Part shown: positions 1-8,439 of the stretch, piece by piece
Layout of the letters: each line of letters opens with the position of its first letter
Numbering within the stretch: the first letter of the stretch is position 1
Source of the DNA: CAVQMB01 sp963713445
GTDB taxonomy: Bacteria > Pseudomonadota > Gammaproteobacteria > Competibacterales > Competibacteraceae
NCBI GenBank assembly: GCA_963713445.1
Contig: CAVQMB010000007.1
Coordinates: 62,001 to 126,000, forward strand
Direction of reading: 5' to 3'
DNA length: 64,000 bases
Notes under the pieces: model-generated
Seen by the model: the letters and a program-made list of their open reading frames with translations, nothing else
Told to the model about the DNA's origin: nothing
Database searches by the model: none
Translations under genes and position numbers: made by a program

Positions 1-199
1 GTCTATTGATAATTTGTTGGTCTATCAGTCCTTTTACGCTGGTTTATCGTATCTTTTTTAATTGTTGGCCATCGTCGTCAATCAGTGAAGACAGCGGGTG
101 CCAGTTTCAAGTATTTACGCCATACTTGAACGTAATGATGTATTCCTGAACTGAATATGATGGGCTATTCCGGCAGGCATAATTAGGGAACGGTATGAG

Positions 200-298
200 A
201 TGAGCAGTTTCTTGGCTAATGAATACTGGTCAGAACTGGGTGGGTCTCTTTCTGGTAATGGCATGGATTATTGCCGGGCTCGTTTTTTATTCCGATGA
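200..298 (+). CDS. 32-aa small ORF coupled to ABC exporter
   Basis: A short ORF beginning MSSFLANEYW and ending ARFLFR. An AGGGAA Shine-Dalgarno-like stretch lies at about 184-189, and its TGA overlaps the ATG of the following exporter (ATGA at 295-298), so the two would be translationally coupled. The peptide has an ELGGS stretch at residues 12-16, which resembles the double-glycine processing site of leader peptides, and a single Cys near the C terminus. It matches no family I recognise. It could be a secreted-peptide precursor, or only a leader ORF that sets exporter translation. Upstream DNA (1-199) is AT-rich and shows no other gene. Confidence 0.3.
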   Translation: MSSFLANEYWSELGGSLSGNGMDYCRARFLFR

Positions 299-2430
299 GT
301 CAGTACGGCGCTACGATCGAGATCGATACCCTTTTGTGGCCTGCTGAAAGACTGCCGGAAGCGGTCGAGCTGCTGGCGCGCCGCGCCGGATATCCCGTGC
401 CCGCGGTGCCCGCGGTGCCCTCGGTTGTGACCGATGTCATTGCCGTGGCGTCCGGCGATCGTGTCATCTGGTCCGCGGCACGGCTCGGTCTTGAGGTCGA
501 GGAAGTGACCACACCGTACCCGGATCGACTCGCCACGCTGCGTTACGCCGGGCCGGCGGTGCTGGCGCCGGTAGCGGCGGCTGGCCAGGTGTTGCTGCTG
601 CTGCAGGCGAGTCGCCGCCGGGTCGTGCTGCTCGGGCCGGACCGACGACTGCATCGGCTGCCTACCGGGATCCTTGCCGCCTGGCTGGTCGCAGACCTCG
701 AGGCGCCACTGCTAGCGTCTCTGGACCAGCTTCTGGAACGGGCTGAGGTCAGCGTTCGCCGCCGGGTTCGAGCGCGGCAGCTGTTGCTCGACCAGCGCTT
801 GCAATCGACCCAGCTTGCAGGCTGCTGGTTACTGCGTCTGTCACCGGCGGGTGGGCTCTGGGCGTTGCTGCGCCATGCCAGGGTGCCAGGTTTGCTGGTG
901 GGGCTGGGATTGGCCTACGCCGTGCGACAGGGGCTGCAGATCCTCGGCTGGATCCTGATTGTGAAAGGCGCGTTGGCGGGCCACATTGACATGGCGTGGC
1001 TGCAGGCGTGGGCCCTGGTATTGCTGACCATGGTGCCGGTCGATTTGCTGGGCATGAGGAGCCAGAATCGACTGACGATCAACATCGGTCAACTGCTCAA
1101 GCAGCGATTGTTGTTTGGCACATTGCAGTTGCGCAGCGACGAAGTCCGGCACCAGGGGATCGGTCAGTTACTCGGGCGGGTGCTGGATGCGGAGACTCTG
1201 GAAACATTGCTCCTCGTGGGTGGTTTTGCCGCCCTGATCGGGGTCATCGAATTGATCAGTGCCGTGATGGTGATGGGTTCAGGTGCGGGTGGGTGGTTGC
1301 AGCGTTCAATGCTGCTGCTGTGGTTTATGACCGGACTATTGCTGAGTTGGCGTTTGCGCTGTCGCAGCGAGTGCTGGCGGACCGGTCATCGGCATTTGAT
1401 CAATGATCTGGTCGAGCGGATGGTGGGGCATCGCACGCGGCTCGCGCAGGAGTCGTCCGATAACTGGCATCGTGACGAAGATCAAATGCTGGCCGGCTAT
1501 TTCCAGCTATCGCGCGAGTATGACCATGCGGCCATCGGCGTACGCGGTCTGCTCGACCGTGGCTGGTTGCTGCTTGGATTGAGCGGTCTTGCCTATTCCT
1601 TGCTAATGGGGCAGCCCAGCGCAGTCACCGTCGCCATCACCCTGGGCGGCGTCATGCTGGCGACCCAGGCGTTCAATAATCTGTCCCGGGGCGTGGAAAG
1701 CCTGGTCGACATGCTCACTGCCTGGCGCGAGGTCGGGCCGCTGTTCCGGGCGGCTACCCGCGCCCGGTCCGAGGGACGTGACACCGGCGCCCTGTTACCG
1801 ACGCCGGGCGATCGCCGCCAACCACTGCTGGAGGCGCGTGACCTCGAGTTTCGCTATCAGCCGTATGGCCAGCCAGTGCTGGCGGGCTGTGATCTGCAGA
1901 TTCATCCGGGTGACCGGCTTTTGTTAGAAGGATCCTCCGGCGGTGGTAAATCGACCCTGGTGGCATTGCTGGCCGGTTTGCGTATGCCGACCGCCGGGCG
2001 GTTGCGGCTGCACGGCCTCGACCAGCAGACCTTTGGTAGCTCGGCCTGGCGGCGGCGGGTGGTGTCGGCTCCGCAGTTTCACGACAACTATGTCCTGACA
2101 GAAACGCTGGCTTTCAATCTGCTGATGGGGCGGCGTTGGCCACCGTCGCCACAGGATCTGCAGGACGCCTCCGCGATCTGTCAGGAATTGGGATTGGGGC
2201 CACTGCTAGCGGGTATGCCGGCCGGTTTGCAGGAGATGGTTGGCGACGGCGGTTGGCGACTTTCACACGGTGAACGGAGCCGTATCTTCATCGCCCGGGC
2301 GTTGCTGCAAGACGCTGATCTGGTGGTCCTGGACGAGAGTTTCGCGGCACTCGATGCGGAAAATCTGGAGCGAGCCATGCGTTGTGTTCTGCGACGCGCA
2401 CCCACTCTACTGGTGATTGCGCATCCATGA
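295..2430 (+). CDS. ABC exporter, fused permease-ATPase
   Basis: Single-chain ABC exporter of about 711 residues. The N-terminal 190 residues form a soluble region lacking an obvious C39 Cys/His pair. A membrane domain with several hydrophobic segments spans roughly residues 200-480, and a nucleotide-binding domain follows. Walker A is GSSGGGKST (about 546), the signature is LSHGERSR (about 656), Walker B is DLVVLDE (about 676), and the switch His lies in the last residues (VIAHP). The protein therefore stops right at the H-loop, which is unusually short. I prefer ATG 295 to the upstream TTG 271 because it overlaps the stop of the 32-codon ORF. The organisation is that of peptide/bacteriocin-type exporters; the substrate is unknown. 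Confidence 0.75.
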   Translation: MSQYGATIEIDTLLWPAERLPEAVELLARRAGYPVPAVPAVPSVVTDVIAVASGDRVIWSAARLGLEVEEVTTPYPDRLATLRYAGPAVLAPVAAAGQVLLLLQASRRRVVLLGPDRRLHRLPTGILAAWLVADLEAPLLASLDQLLERAEVSVRRRVRARQLLLDQRLQSTQLAGCWLLRLSPAGGLWALLRHARVPGLLVGLGLAYAVRQGLQILGWILIVKGALAGHIDMAWLQAWALVLLTMVPVDLLGMRSQNRLTINIGQLLKQRLLFGTLQLRSDEVRHQGIGQLLGRVLDAETLETLLLVGGFAALIGVIELISAVMVMGSGAGGWLQRSMLLLWFMTGLLLSWRLRCRSECWRTGHRHLINDLVERMVGHRTRLAQESSDNWHRDEDQMLAGYFQLSREYDHAAIGVRGLLDRGWLLLGLSGLAYSLLMGQPSAVTVAITLGGVMLATQAFNNLSRGVESLVDMLTAWREVGPLFRAATRARSEGRDTGALLPTPGDRRQPLLEARDLEFRYQPYGQPVLAGCDLQIHPGDRLLLEGSSGGGKSTLVALLAGLRMPTAGRLRLHGLDQQTFGSSAWRRRVVSAPQFHDNYVLTETLAFNLLMGRRWPPSPQDLQDASAICQELGLGPLLAGMPAGLQEMVGDGGWRLSHGERSRIFIARALLQDADLVVLDESFAALDAENLERAMRCVLRRAPTLLVIAHP

Positions 2431-2534
2431 GCGCGGGTGTGCGTGGAAGCGCAGGCCAAGTGTGCCCGTTATACCCATTCCCCGGGGTGTGGGGTATGCT
2501 GAGGCCGGAGATCATGCCAGGGCCGAGGGGTGTA

Positions 2535-4376
2535 ATGCCAGGCTGGGTCATTACCGCACAGTTCATGGCTGCGGCGGTGTTTCTGACCGTTGCGCTCAAC
2601 CATTTCGCGATCTGGAGCCGGGGCGACCGTTTCCGGGAACACCTGCTGTTTGCCGCCGCGTCAGTGGCCGCCGCGGGCAGTTCACTCAGTGTATGTGCCG
2701 TTTACGCGGCGACTTCGGTCGCGTCCATCACCCTGGCCTTCAAGCTGGATATCCTGTTTGCAGCGTTATGGCTGACTGCACTGACCTGGTTCGTGGCCTT
2801 TTATTCGCGAGCTGCCGGCGGCCGCCGCTGGTGGGCGGTGGCACTGAGTGCCCTGTTCGGTGTGGTGATCGTCGTCAATTTCATGACCCCTGGCGGGGCG
2901 GTGTTTGCCACGATCACCGGTATCAGGGAAACCCACCTGTGGGGTGAACGGCTTGCCTTTCCGGTAGGACCTGTAGGGTCCTGGCGTATTGTCGGCGATC
3001 TCGGTCTACTGGGTCTCCTGGTTTTCGTGATTGATGCATCGGTAACACTCTGGCGTTACCAGGGCGATCGCCGGCGGGCCTTATTCCTGGGCGGCAGCAT
3101 CGTCGTTTTTCTGGTCGTGGCGGGCGGCTATGGGGTTCTCGTGGAGCATGGGGTGCTGGAGCCACCGTATCTCGATGCATACGGGTTTCTCGCGGTGGTG
3201 CTGGTCATGAACCACAATCTGGCAGGTGAGGTGGTCCAGGCTGCCCGGTTGGCGCGCCAGGTCGAGGCCGGCGAGCGCCGCTGGCAGACTTTTTTGAACA
3301 ATGTCCATCTGGCGATGGTCGGGCTTGATCGGGAGGGTTGCATCGAGTACGTGAATCCGTACGCGGTGGCGCTGTTCGGCTACGTTGAAGCTGAGATGCT
3401 GGGGCGGCTTTGGTTCGACCTGGTTGTTCCCGGGCCTGAGAGGCCACGGCGATGGCGGCAGTTCAAACGTTTCCTGGACGCGGAACACCCCTCGGATTAC
3501 GAAAACCAGGTCATCACCAAAACCGGTGAGTGTCTCCAGATCAACTGGTCGCGGGTGCCGTTGCGTGATCCGGACGGCCACGTCAGCGGAATACTGGCAG
3601 TGGGCGAAGACGTGACGGCGCGCCGACGTGCGGAACTGGAGGTGCGCCGGCAGCGTGATGAACTGGCTCATGTCAACCGGATAACAGCCATGGGTGAACT
3701 GACGGCATCGCTGGCCCACGAGCTCAATCAACCGCTCGCCGCAATACTCAACAACGCCCAGGCGGCACGCCGTTTTATGGCGTCCGACGGGATTGATCTC
3801 GATGAAGTGCGGGCGATTCTCGACGATATCATCGCGGACGATCAGCGGGCGGCAGAGATCATCCGTCGCTTGCGGGCGCTGGCACGGAAGACGCCGGCGG
3901 AGCTGGCCCCGCTGCAACTTGCGGATGTGGTACGGGACGTGGTCAGCCTGCTGCGCGGGGATGCCATGCTGCGTCAGGTACGGGTTTCGGTGGCCACCGC
4001 ACCGCATTTGCCGCTGGTGCTCGGCAGCAGCGTGCAGCTGCAGCAGGTTGTGCTCAATTTGCTGCTGAATGCCTTCGACGCCATGCGCGATTGTCCAGCG
4101 GACCGGCGTGAGGCGCTGGTTCGCGTCGAACCCGATGGCACCCGCGGCGTCACGGTAACGGTGATCGACCGCGGGCCTGGCATCGACAGCGGATTGCTGG
4201 ACACGGTGTTTGAGCCGTTTTACACCACCAAGGGCAACGGTATGGGAATGGGCTTGTCCATCTGCCGTTCCATCATCGATGCCCATGGGGGGCGGCTATG
4301 GGCAGAGAATAATCAGGACCAGGGCGCATGCTTTGTTTTTTCGCTGCCGGTGAGTGAGGCCGATGCAGCGGCATAA
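2535..4376 (+). CDS. Membrane sensor histidine kinase with PAS domain
   Basis: About 613 residues. The N-terminal 230 residues carry several membrane segments. A PAS domain follows (about 245-365), then a HisKA dimerisation domain with phospho-acceptor His395 in SLAHELNQP, and a HATPase_c domain with an N box (LLLNAFDAM, about 508), G1 (DRGPGID) and G2 (GMGMGLSI). The HELNQPLAAIL type of H box is typical of FixL/DctB-like kinases. ATG 2535 is chosen because GAGGGG at 2525-2530 is well spaced; upstream in-frame ATGs at 2496 and 2514 lack this. It probably phosphorylates the receiver protein encoded just downstream. The signal is unknown. Confidence 0.85.
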   Translation: MPGWVITAQFMAAAVFLTVALNHFAIWSRGDRFREHLLFAAASVAAAGSSLSVCAVYAATSVASITLAFKLDILFAALWLTALTWFVAFYSRAAGGRRWWAVALSALFGVVIVVNFMTPGGAVFATITGIRETHLWGERLAFPVGPVGSWRIVGDLGLLGLLVFVIDASVTLWRYQGDRRRALFLGGSIVVFLVVAGGYGVLVEHGVLEPPYLDAYGFLAVVLVMNHNLAGEVVQAARLARQVEAGERRWQTFLNNVHLAMVGLDREGCIEYVNPYAVALFGYVEAEMLGRLWFDLVVPGPERPRRWRQFKRFLDAEHPSDYENQVITKTGECLQINWSRVPLRDPDGHVSGILAVGEDVTARRRAELEVRRQRDELAHVNRITAMGELTASLAHELNQPLAAILNNAQAARRFMASDGIDLDEVRAILDDIIADDQRAAEIIRRLRALARKTPAELAPLQLADVVRDVVSLLRGDAMLRQVRVSVATAPHLPLVLGSSVQLQQVVLNLLLNAFDAMRDCPADRREALVRVEPDGTRGVTVTVIDRGPGIDSGLLDTVFEPFYTTKGNGMGMGLSICRSIIDAHGGRLWAENNQDQGACFVFSLPVSEADAAA

Positions 4377-4490
4377 CCGCTACCGTATGAGTGGTGGCCG
4401 ACGGCACTATGGGACCATGGTCCAATACCGTCCTTCATGATCCGGCCGGTAGTCTCGTTGGAGATTCCATGACCAGACAGGGATGCGGCG

Positions 4491-4882
4491 TTGGCGAATG
4501 CGAAACCGCGCATCGTGATTGTCGATGATGATCCGTCGATACGCCGGGCAATGAAACGTCTGGTCCGCATGCCCATGGCATGGACGCTGAGACGTACGGC
4601 TCCGGCGAAGAACTGTTGCAACGGATGGAGGGCGGGCCGTCTGTGCCCGCGGATTGCATCATCCTCGACGTCCAGATGCCCGGCCTGAACGGGTTTGAAG
4701 TGCAGCGTCGACTGCGGGCTGGCGCCAGCGCAACGCCACCCGTCATCTTCATAACCGGCAACGACAATCGGAATCTCTGTCAGCGGGCGCTGGCAGGCGG
4801 TGCGGCTGCATTCCTGATCAAGCCTTTTGAGGACGAGTTGTTTACCCGCACACTGGACGCGGCCCTTGCGCCGAACGATTAG
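4491..4882 (+). pseudogene. Single-domain response regulator, frameshifted
   Basis: A CheY/FixJ-type receiver split over two frames. Frame one (TTG 4491) encodes the acidic start IVIVDDDPSIRRAM. The second frame, open from about 4570, encodes the phosphorylation site ILDVQMPG, the switch Thr region FITGND and the conserved Lys in LIKPFED. One missing base near 4565-4575 accounts for the break; restoring it reads ...RLVR-x-AHGMDAETYGS. No output domain follows, so the repaired product would be a stand-alone receiver of about 130 residues, the likely partner of the kinase ending at 4376. It may be a real mutation or a read error. Confidence 0.75.
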
Positions 4883-5011
4883 CCCGGACGGGTTGGTGTG
4901 ACGCGCAGCGTAGCGCTGCGTTTCAGATCACCGGGCAGGGTTGATCCCGTGGGCATCGCGGCGGGCGGCACCTGGTAACATGCGGCCATCGAAAGCTCGG
5001 GGCGGAAGGCG

Positions 5012-5959
5012 ATGGAGCGAGGGAATGTGCGGGCCGGCGCGCTTTTTGTGGCGGCGCTGGTGTTTCTGTTACTCATCGGGTTGTGTCTGCCGCAGAGTGA
5101 CGTCTACGGTGATGTCAGCGATCAGGTGCGGGCGCTGTCAGGGCTGCCGTGGCTGATGGGCGGACTATGGCTGGTCATCGCCGGCGACGGGGTGCTCGGA
5201 TTATGCCGCCGATCGCAATGGCGGAGTCAGTGGCGGCGGCTGGCGCTGGTGTTGCTGGTGCCGCCGGCACGGTTGACAGTGGACGTCTCGGTGCCAAAGC
5301 GCTGGATCTGGCTGCCGGGGCTGGGTTGGCAGCTACGCACCCCGGCTTTGCTGGAGCGGCTGGAACGGGCCTTGGCACTGCCGCTGTTGCTGGTCACGGC
5401 ATTGATTGCGCCGATCATGGCGGTGGAGTTTCTGTTCCGTGACGTTTTGCTCCACAGTCCCCTGCTGGGTGTTGCCCTGCATGTGGGTACCGCATTTATC
5501 TGGTTCAGTTTTGCCCTCGAATTCACCCTGCTGTTATCGGTGGCCCAATATAAGCTCGACTACTGCAAGCGGAACTGGATCAACATTGTGATCATCCTGT
5601 TGCCGCTGTTGGCCGTGTTGCGCACGCTGCGTCTGATCCGGCTGGTGCGCCTGACCCGGGCCGGCAAGCTGTTGCGCGCCTACCGGTTGCGGGGGCTGCT
5701 GGTGCGGGCGCAGCGGCTGGTGCTGGTGTTTAATCTGGTCGAGCGGTTGCTGCAGCGCAATCCCGAGAAGTACCTGGAGAAATTGCGCCAGCGCGAGCGT
5801 CAGAAGCGGCGCGAGCTGGGTCAGCTGCAAGCCCGGATCCGGGCACTGGAAAACCAGCTGGCGGAGTCCTCGGCAATGGCTGGCCAGCAACCGGTGTGCA
5901 CTGCGGCACCCGGCCCGGGCAAGGCGTCGCCGTCCCCGAACGACGACACCCGGGGGTAG
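5012..5959 (+). CDS. Voltage-sensor-like membrane protein
   Basis: A 315-residue protein with about five hydrophobic segments. After YKLDYCKRNWINIVIILLP comes an S4-like arginine ladder (LRTLRLIRLVRLTRAGK, about 202-218), the S3-S4 signature of bacterial voltage-gated channel relatives. No pore loop or selectivity filter (TVGYG-like) follows. Instead the protein ends in a charged, coiled-coil-prone stretch (about 250-287) and a disordered Pro/Gly-rich tail. GGAAGG precedes ATG 5012 at good spacing. It is best called a voltage-sensor-domain protein of unknown function, possibly a proton-channel-like or regulatory membrane protein. Confidence 0.65.
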   Translation: MERGNVRAGALFVAALVFLLLIGLCLPQSDVYGDVSDQVRALSGLPWLMGGLWLVIAGDGVLGLCRRSQWRSQWRRLALVLLVPPARLTVDVSVPKRWIWLPGLGWQLRTPALLERLERALALPLLLVTALIAPIMAVEFLFRDVLLHSPLLGVALHVGTAFIWFSFALEFTLLLSVAQYKLDYCKRNWINIVIILLPLLAVLRTLRLIRLVRLTRAGKLLRAYRLRGLLVRAQRLVLVFNLVERLLQRNPEKYLEKLRQRERQKRRELGQLQARIRALENQLAESSAMAGQQPVCTAAPGPGKASPSPNDDTRG

Positions 5960-6060
5960 TTTCGCGCCAGGCTTGACAGCTGTGAAGCACGTCGATTACA
6001 AATGTCATCAACAATTACAACTGTTCATCGGCGCATGATCGAACCAGAGCGAGGATATCG

Positions 6061-6867
6061 ATGAAGCCGCTGGCAGCGTTGCCGGAAGCGGTACTGCGCA
6101 CTGTCAGCGGTGTGTTCACCGACATCGACGACACCGTAACGACAGATGGCCGCCTGACGGCTGCGGCCTACGCTGCGCTGGAACGGTTGCAGCAGGCCGG
6201 GCTGCAGGTGGTGCCGATCACCGGACGCCCGGCCGGCTGGTGCGATCACATTGCCCGCATGTGGCCAGTCGACGCGGTGGTTGGCGAGAACGGCGCGCTC
6301 TATTTCTGGTACGACCGTAGTGCCCGCCGACTCGCCCGCCGGTACCGCTTCCCGGCCGCCGAGCGGGCCCGCAACCGCGCCCGGCTGACGGAGCTGCAGC
6401 AACAGGTACTGGCGGCAGTGCCGGGCTGTGCCCTGGCCTCCGATCAGCAGTATCGGGAAAGCGATCTGGCCATCGATTACTGCGAAGATGTTGCGCCGTT
6501 GAGCGATGCTGAAGTGGCCCGTATCGTCCAACTGCTGGAGCAGGCCGGCGCCACCGTCAAAGTGAGCTCGATTCACGTCAATGCCTGGTTCGGCCAGTAC
6601 GACAAGCTCAGCATGTGCCGCCAGTTGCTGCGGGAGCGGTTCGATGTCGACCTCGACCGGCAGCGCCGGCAGTATCTGTACGTCGGCGATTCCCCCAACG
6701 ACGCGCCGATGTTCGCTTTTTTTCCGTACGCTGTGGGAGTGGCCAATATTCGCCGCTTTGCGGGTCGGTTGAGTGCCGAACCGGCCTATGTGACGGATGC
6801 CGAGGCCGGTGCTGGTTTTGTCGAACTGGCCGAGCGGCTGCTGGCAGTGCGTGGGGGTGGACGATGA
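6061..6867 (+). CDS. HAD-IIB family phosphatase
   Basis: A 268-residue HAD hydrolase of the Cof/sucrose-phosphatase type. Motif I is FTDIDDT with nucleophile Asp21 and acid Asp23; motif II is PITGRP; a motif III Lys lies in YDKLSM; motif IV is GDSPND (about 209). The cap is inserted between motifs II and III, as in class IIB. AGCGAGGA precedes the ATG. It overlaps the next gene by 4 bp (ATGA), so the phosphatase and the glycerol-1-phosphate-dehydrogenase-like enzyme are coupled and probably act in one pathway, the phosphatase removing a sugar or polyol phosphate. The exact substrate is not readable from sequence. Confidence 0.85.
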   Translation: MKPLAALPEAVLRTVSGVFTDIDDTVTTDGRLTAAAYAALERLQQAGLQVVPITGRPAGWCDHIARMWPVDAVVGENGALYFWYDRSARRLARRYRFPAAERARNRARLTELQQQVLAAVPGCALASDQQYRESDLAIDYCEDVAPLSDAEVARIVQLLEQAGATVKVSSIHVNAWFGQYDKLSMCRQLLRERFDVDLDRQRRQYLYVGDSPNDAPMFAFFPYAVGVANIRRFAGRLSAEPAYVTDAEAGAGFVELAERLLAVRGGGR

Positions 6868-8201
6868 ATGCGGAGAGTCGTTACAGCGTCTGCGATAACA
6901 GCGATATCGACGACCTGCTGGCCGGCCGCCGGCCCAATCCGGAGACCGGTGAGGTGGTGCCGATACCGATCCGTCTGATCCGGATCGAGCGCAGCCTGGC
7001 CGGTGCCGAGGCCGACCTGGTGGCCGCATCGGGCCTGGCTTGCGGCCGCCTGGCGCTGGTGGCCGACAGCAATACTTACCCGGCACTGGGCCGGCGGGTG
7101 GCCACCGCGTTGCGTCAGGCCGGGCGCGCAGTGGATGACGTGGTACTGGAGGATCCGCACGCGGATACCGAGTGGGTTGACCGCGTCGCCGGGCGTACCC
7201 GGCACGCCGATGCCTTGGTCGCCGTTGGCTCGGGAACGGTGAATGATCTGGTGAAATACGCCAGTTTTCAGGACGGCCGTGACTACGTGGTATTCGCCAC
7301 CGCGGCCTCGATGAACGGCTACACCTCCACCACCGCCGCCATCACCGAGCACGGCTTCAAGAAATCGCTGCCGGCCCACGGTCCGCTGGGCATTTTCATG
7401 GATCTGGAGGTAATTGCCGCCGCGCCGGTGGCACTGACCCGCAGCGGGCTGGGCGATAGCTTGTGCCGCACCACCGCCCAGGTGGACTGGCGCTTGTCGC
7501 AGGCTCTGCTGGGCACGCCGTATCACGAAGCGCCGTTTCTGCTGCAGGCCGGGGACGAGGCGCCGTTGCTGGACCTGGCCGGCGGACTGGACAAAGGCGA
7601 TCTGGAGGCAGTCGCCCGGCTATGCCGGATTCTCACCTTCTGCGGCCTGGGTGCGGTCTACACCGGCACCAGCCACCACGGCTCGATGTCCGAGCACATG
7701 GTCAGCCATTACATCGACATGTTCGCCGGCGCGGGTCATCCGGGCACACTGCACGGCCATCAGGTGGGTATCGCGACGCTGTCGATGTCGCGGCTGCAAC
7801 ACCGGATACTGGGTGCCGGAATACCACCTGTGCTGGCGCCGACCCGCATCGATCCAGCCGATCTGGAGCGCCGCTACGGCAGCGCAATGGCCGTCAACTG
7901 CCTGCGCGAGTGGCGTGCCAAGGCGCTGGATGAGCGCCAGGCCGAGTGGCTCAACGGGCGTCTGGCCGCGAACTGGGCCGAATTCACCCGGCCGCTGCGG
8001 GAGGTGATGCTGCCGACCCGGCGCCTGAGCGATGCCCTGCAGGCCTGCGGCGGCTACACCACGGCGGAACAGGCCGGCCTGCCGGTGGCGTTGTACCGCG
8101 AAGCGCTGGTGCATGCGCGTGAGATCCGCAACCGCTTCAGTATTCTCGACATCGCCGGCGACGCGGGACTGCTCGCGGCCTTCGCCGCCGGCGAGCACTG
8201 A
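6864..8201 (+). CDS. sn-glycerol-1-phosphate dehydrogenase-like
   Basis: A 445-residue member of the iron-containing ADH/glycerol-1-phosphate dehydrogenase (AraM/EgsA-like) superfamily. Visible are the NAD-binding GSGTVNDLVKYAS motif (about 122-134), ATAASMNGYTS, GLGDSLCRTTAQVDW, and His-rich metal-site segments TSHHGSMSEHMVSHY and LHGHQVGIA. Family members reduce dihydroxyacetone phosphate to sn-glycerol 1-phosphate or act on related polyol phosphates. Bacterial homologues often sit in uptake clusters with a HAD phosphatase, ABC-transporter genes and a SorC regulator, as here. ATG 6864 overlaps the HAD stop and is preferred to earlier in-frame codons inside that gene. Confidence 0.8.
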   Translation: MNAESRYSVCDNSDIDDLLAGRRPNPETGEVVPIPIRLIRIERSLAGAEADLVAASGLACGRLALVADSNTYPALGRRVATALRQAGRAVDDVVLEDPHADTEWVDRVAGRTRHADALVAVGSGTVNDLVKYASFQDGRDYVVFATAASMNGYTSTTAAITEHGFKKSLPAHGPLGIFMDLEVIAAAPVALTRSGLGDSLCRTTAQVDWRLSQALLGTPYHEAPFLLQAGDEAPLLDLAGGLDKGDLEAVARLCRILTFCGLGAVYTGTSHHGSMSEHMVSHYIDMFAGAGHPGTLHGHQVGIATLSMSRLQHRILGAGIPPVLAPTRIDPADLERRYGSAMAVNCLREWRAKALDERQAEWLNGRLAANWAEFTRPLREVMLPTRRLSDALQACGGYTTAEQAGLPVALYREALVHAREIRNRFSILDIAGDAGLLAAFAAGEH

Positions 8202-8217
8202 AACAGGGAGATCCGCG

Positions 8218-8439
8218 ATGGCCGGAGTGGAACTGGAGGCGGTGCGCAAGACCTTCGGCGGCCAGCGGGTCAACGAACTGCATCCGCGCCAGCGCAACAT
8301 CGTCATGGTGTTCCAGAACTACGCGCTCTACGCCCACATGACAGTGTATGACAACATGGCTTTCGCGCTGCGGCTCAAGCGCACCTGTTCGATGCTGCCA
8401 CCGGTGCCAGCCTTGCCCGGTTCGCCGGCTGGCGCATGA
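8218..8439 (+). pseudogene. Gutted UgpC/MalK-type ABC ATPase
   Basis: A 73-codon ORF. Its first 15 residues (MAGVELEAVRKTFGG) are the start of a sugar/glycerol-phosphate importer ATPase. It then jumps to VNELHPRQRNIVMVFQNYAL, the Q-loop region, and MTVYDNMAFALRL, and ends in unrelated residues. The stretch between, which would hold Walker A (GPSGCGKST), is missing in frame, as is everything after the Q-loop, including the signature and Walker B. It cannot hydrolyse ATP. It marks a lost ABC importer that once belonged to the HAD/G1PDH/SorC cluster. Its stop overlaps the next ATG (ATGA). Confidence 0.85.

Noticed and set aside
3081..4286. 401-codon minus-strand frame
   Set aside because: Antisense to the histidine kinase; composition is His/Arg/Gln-rich with no domain.
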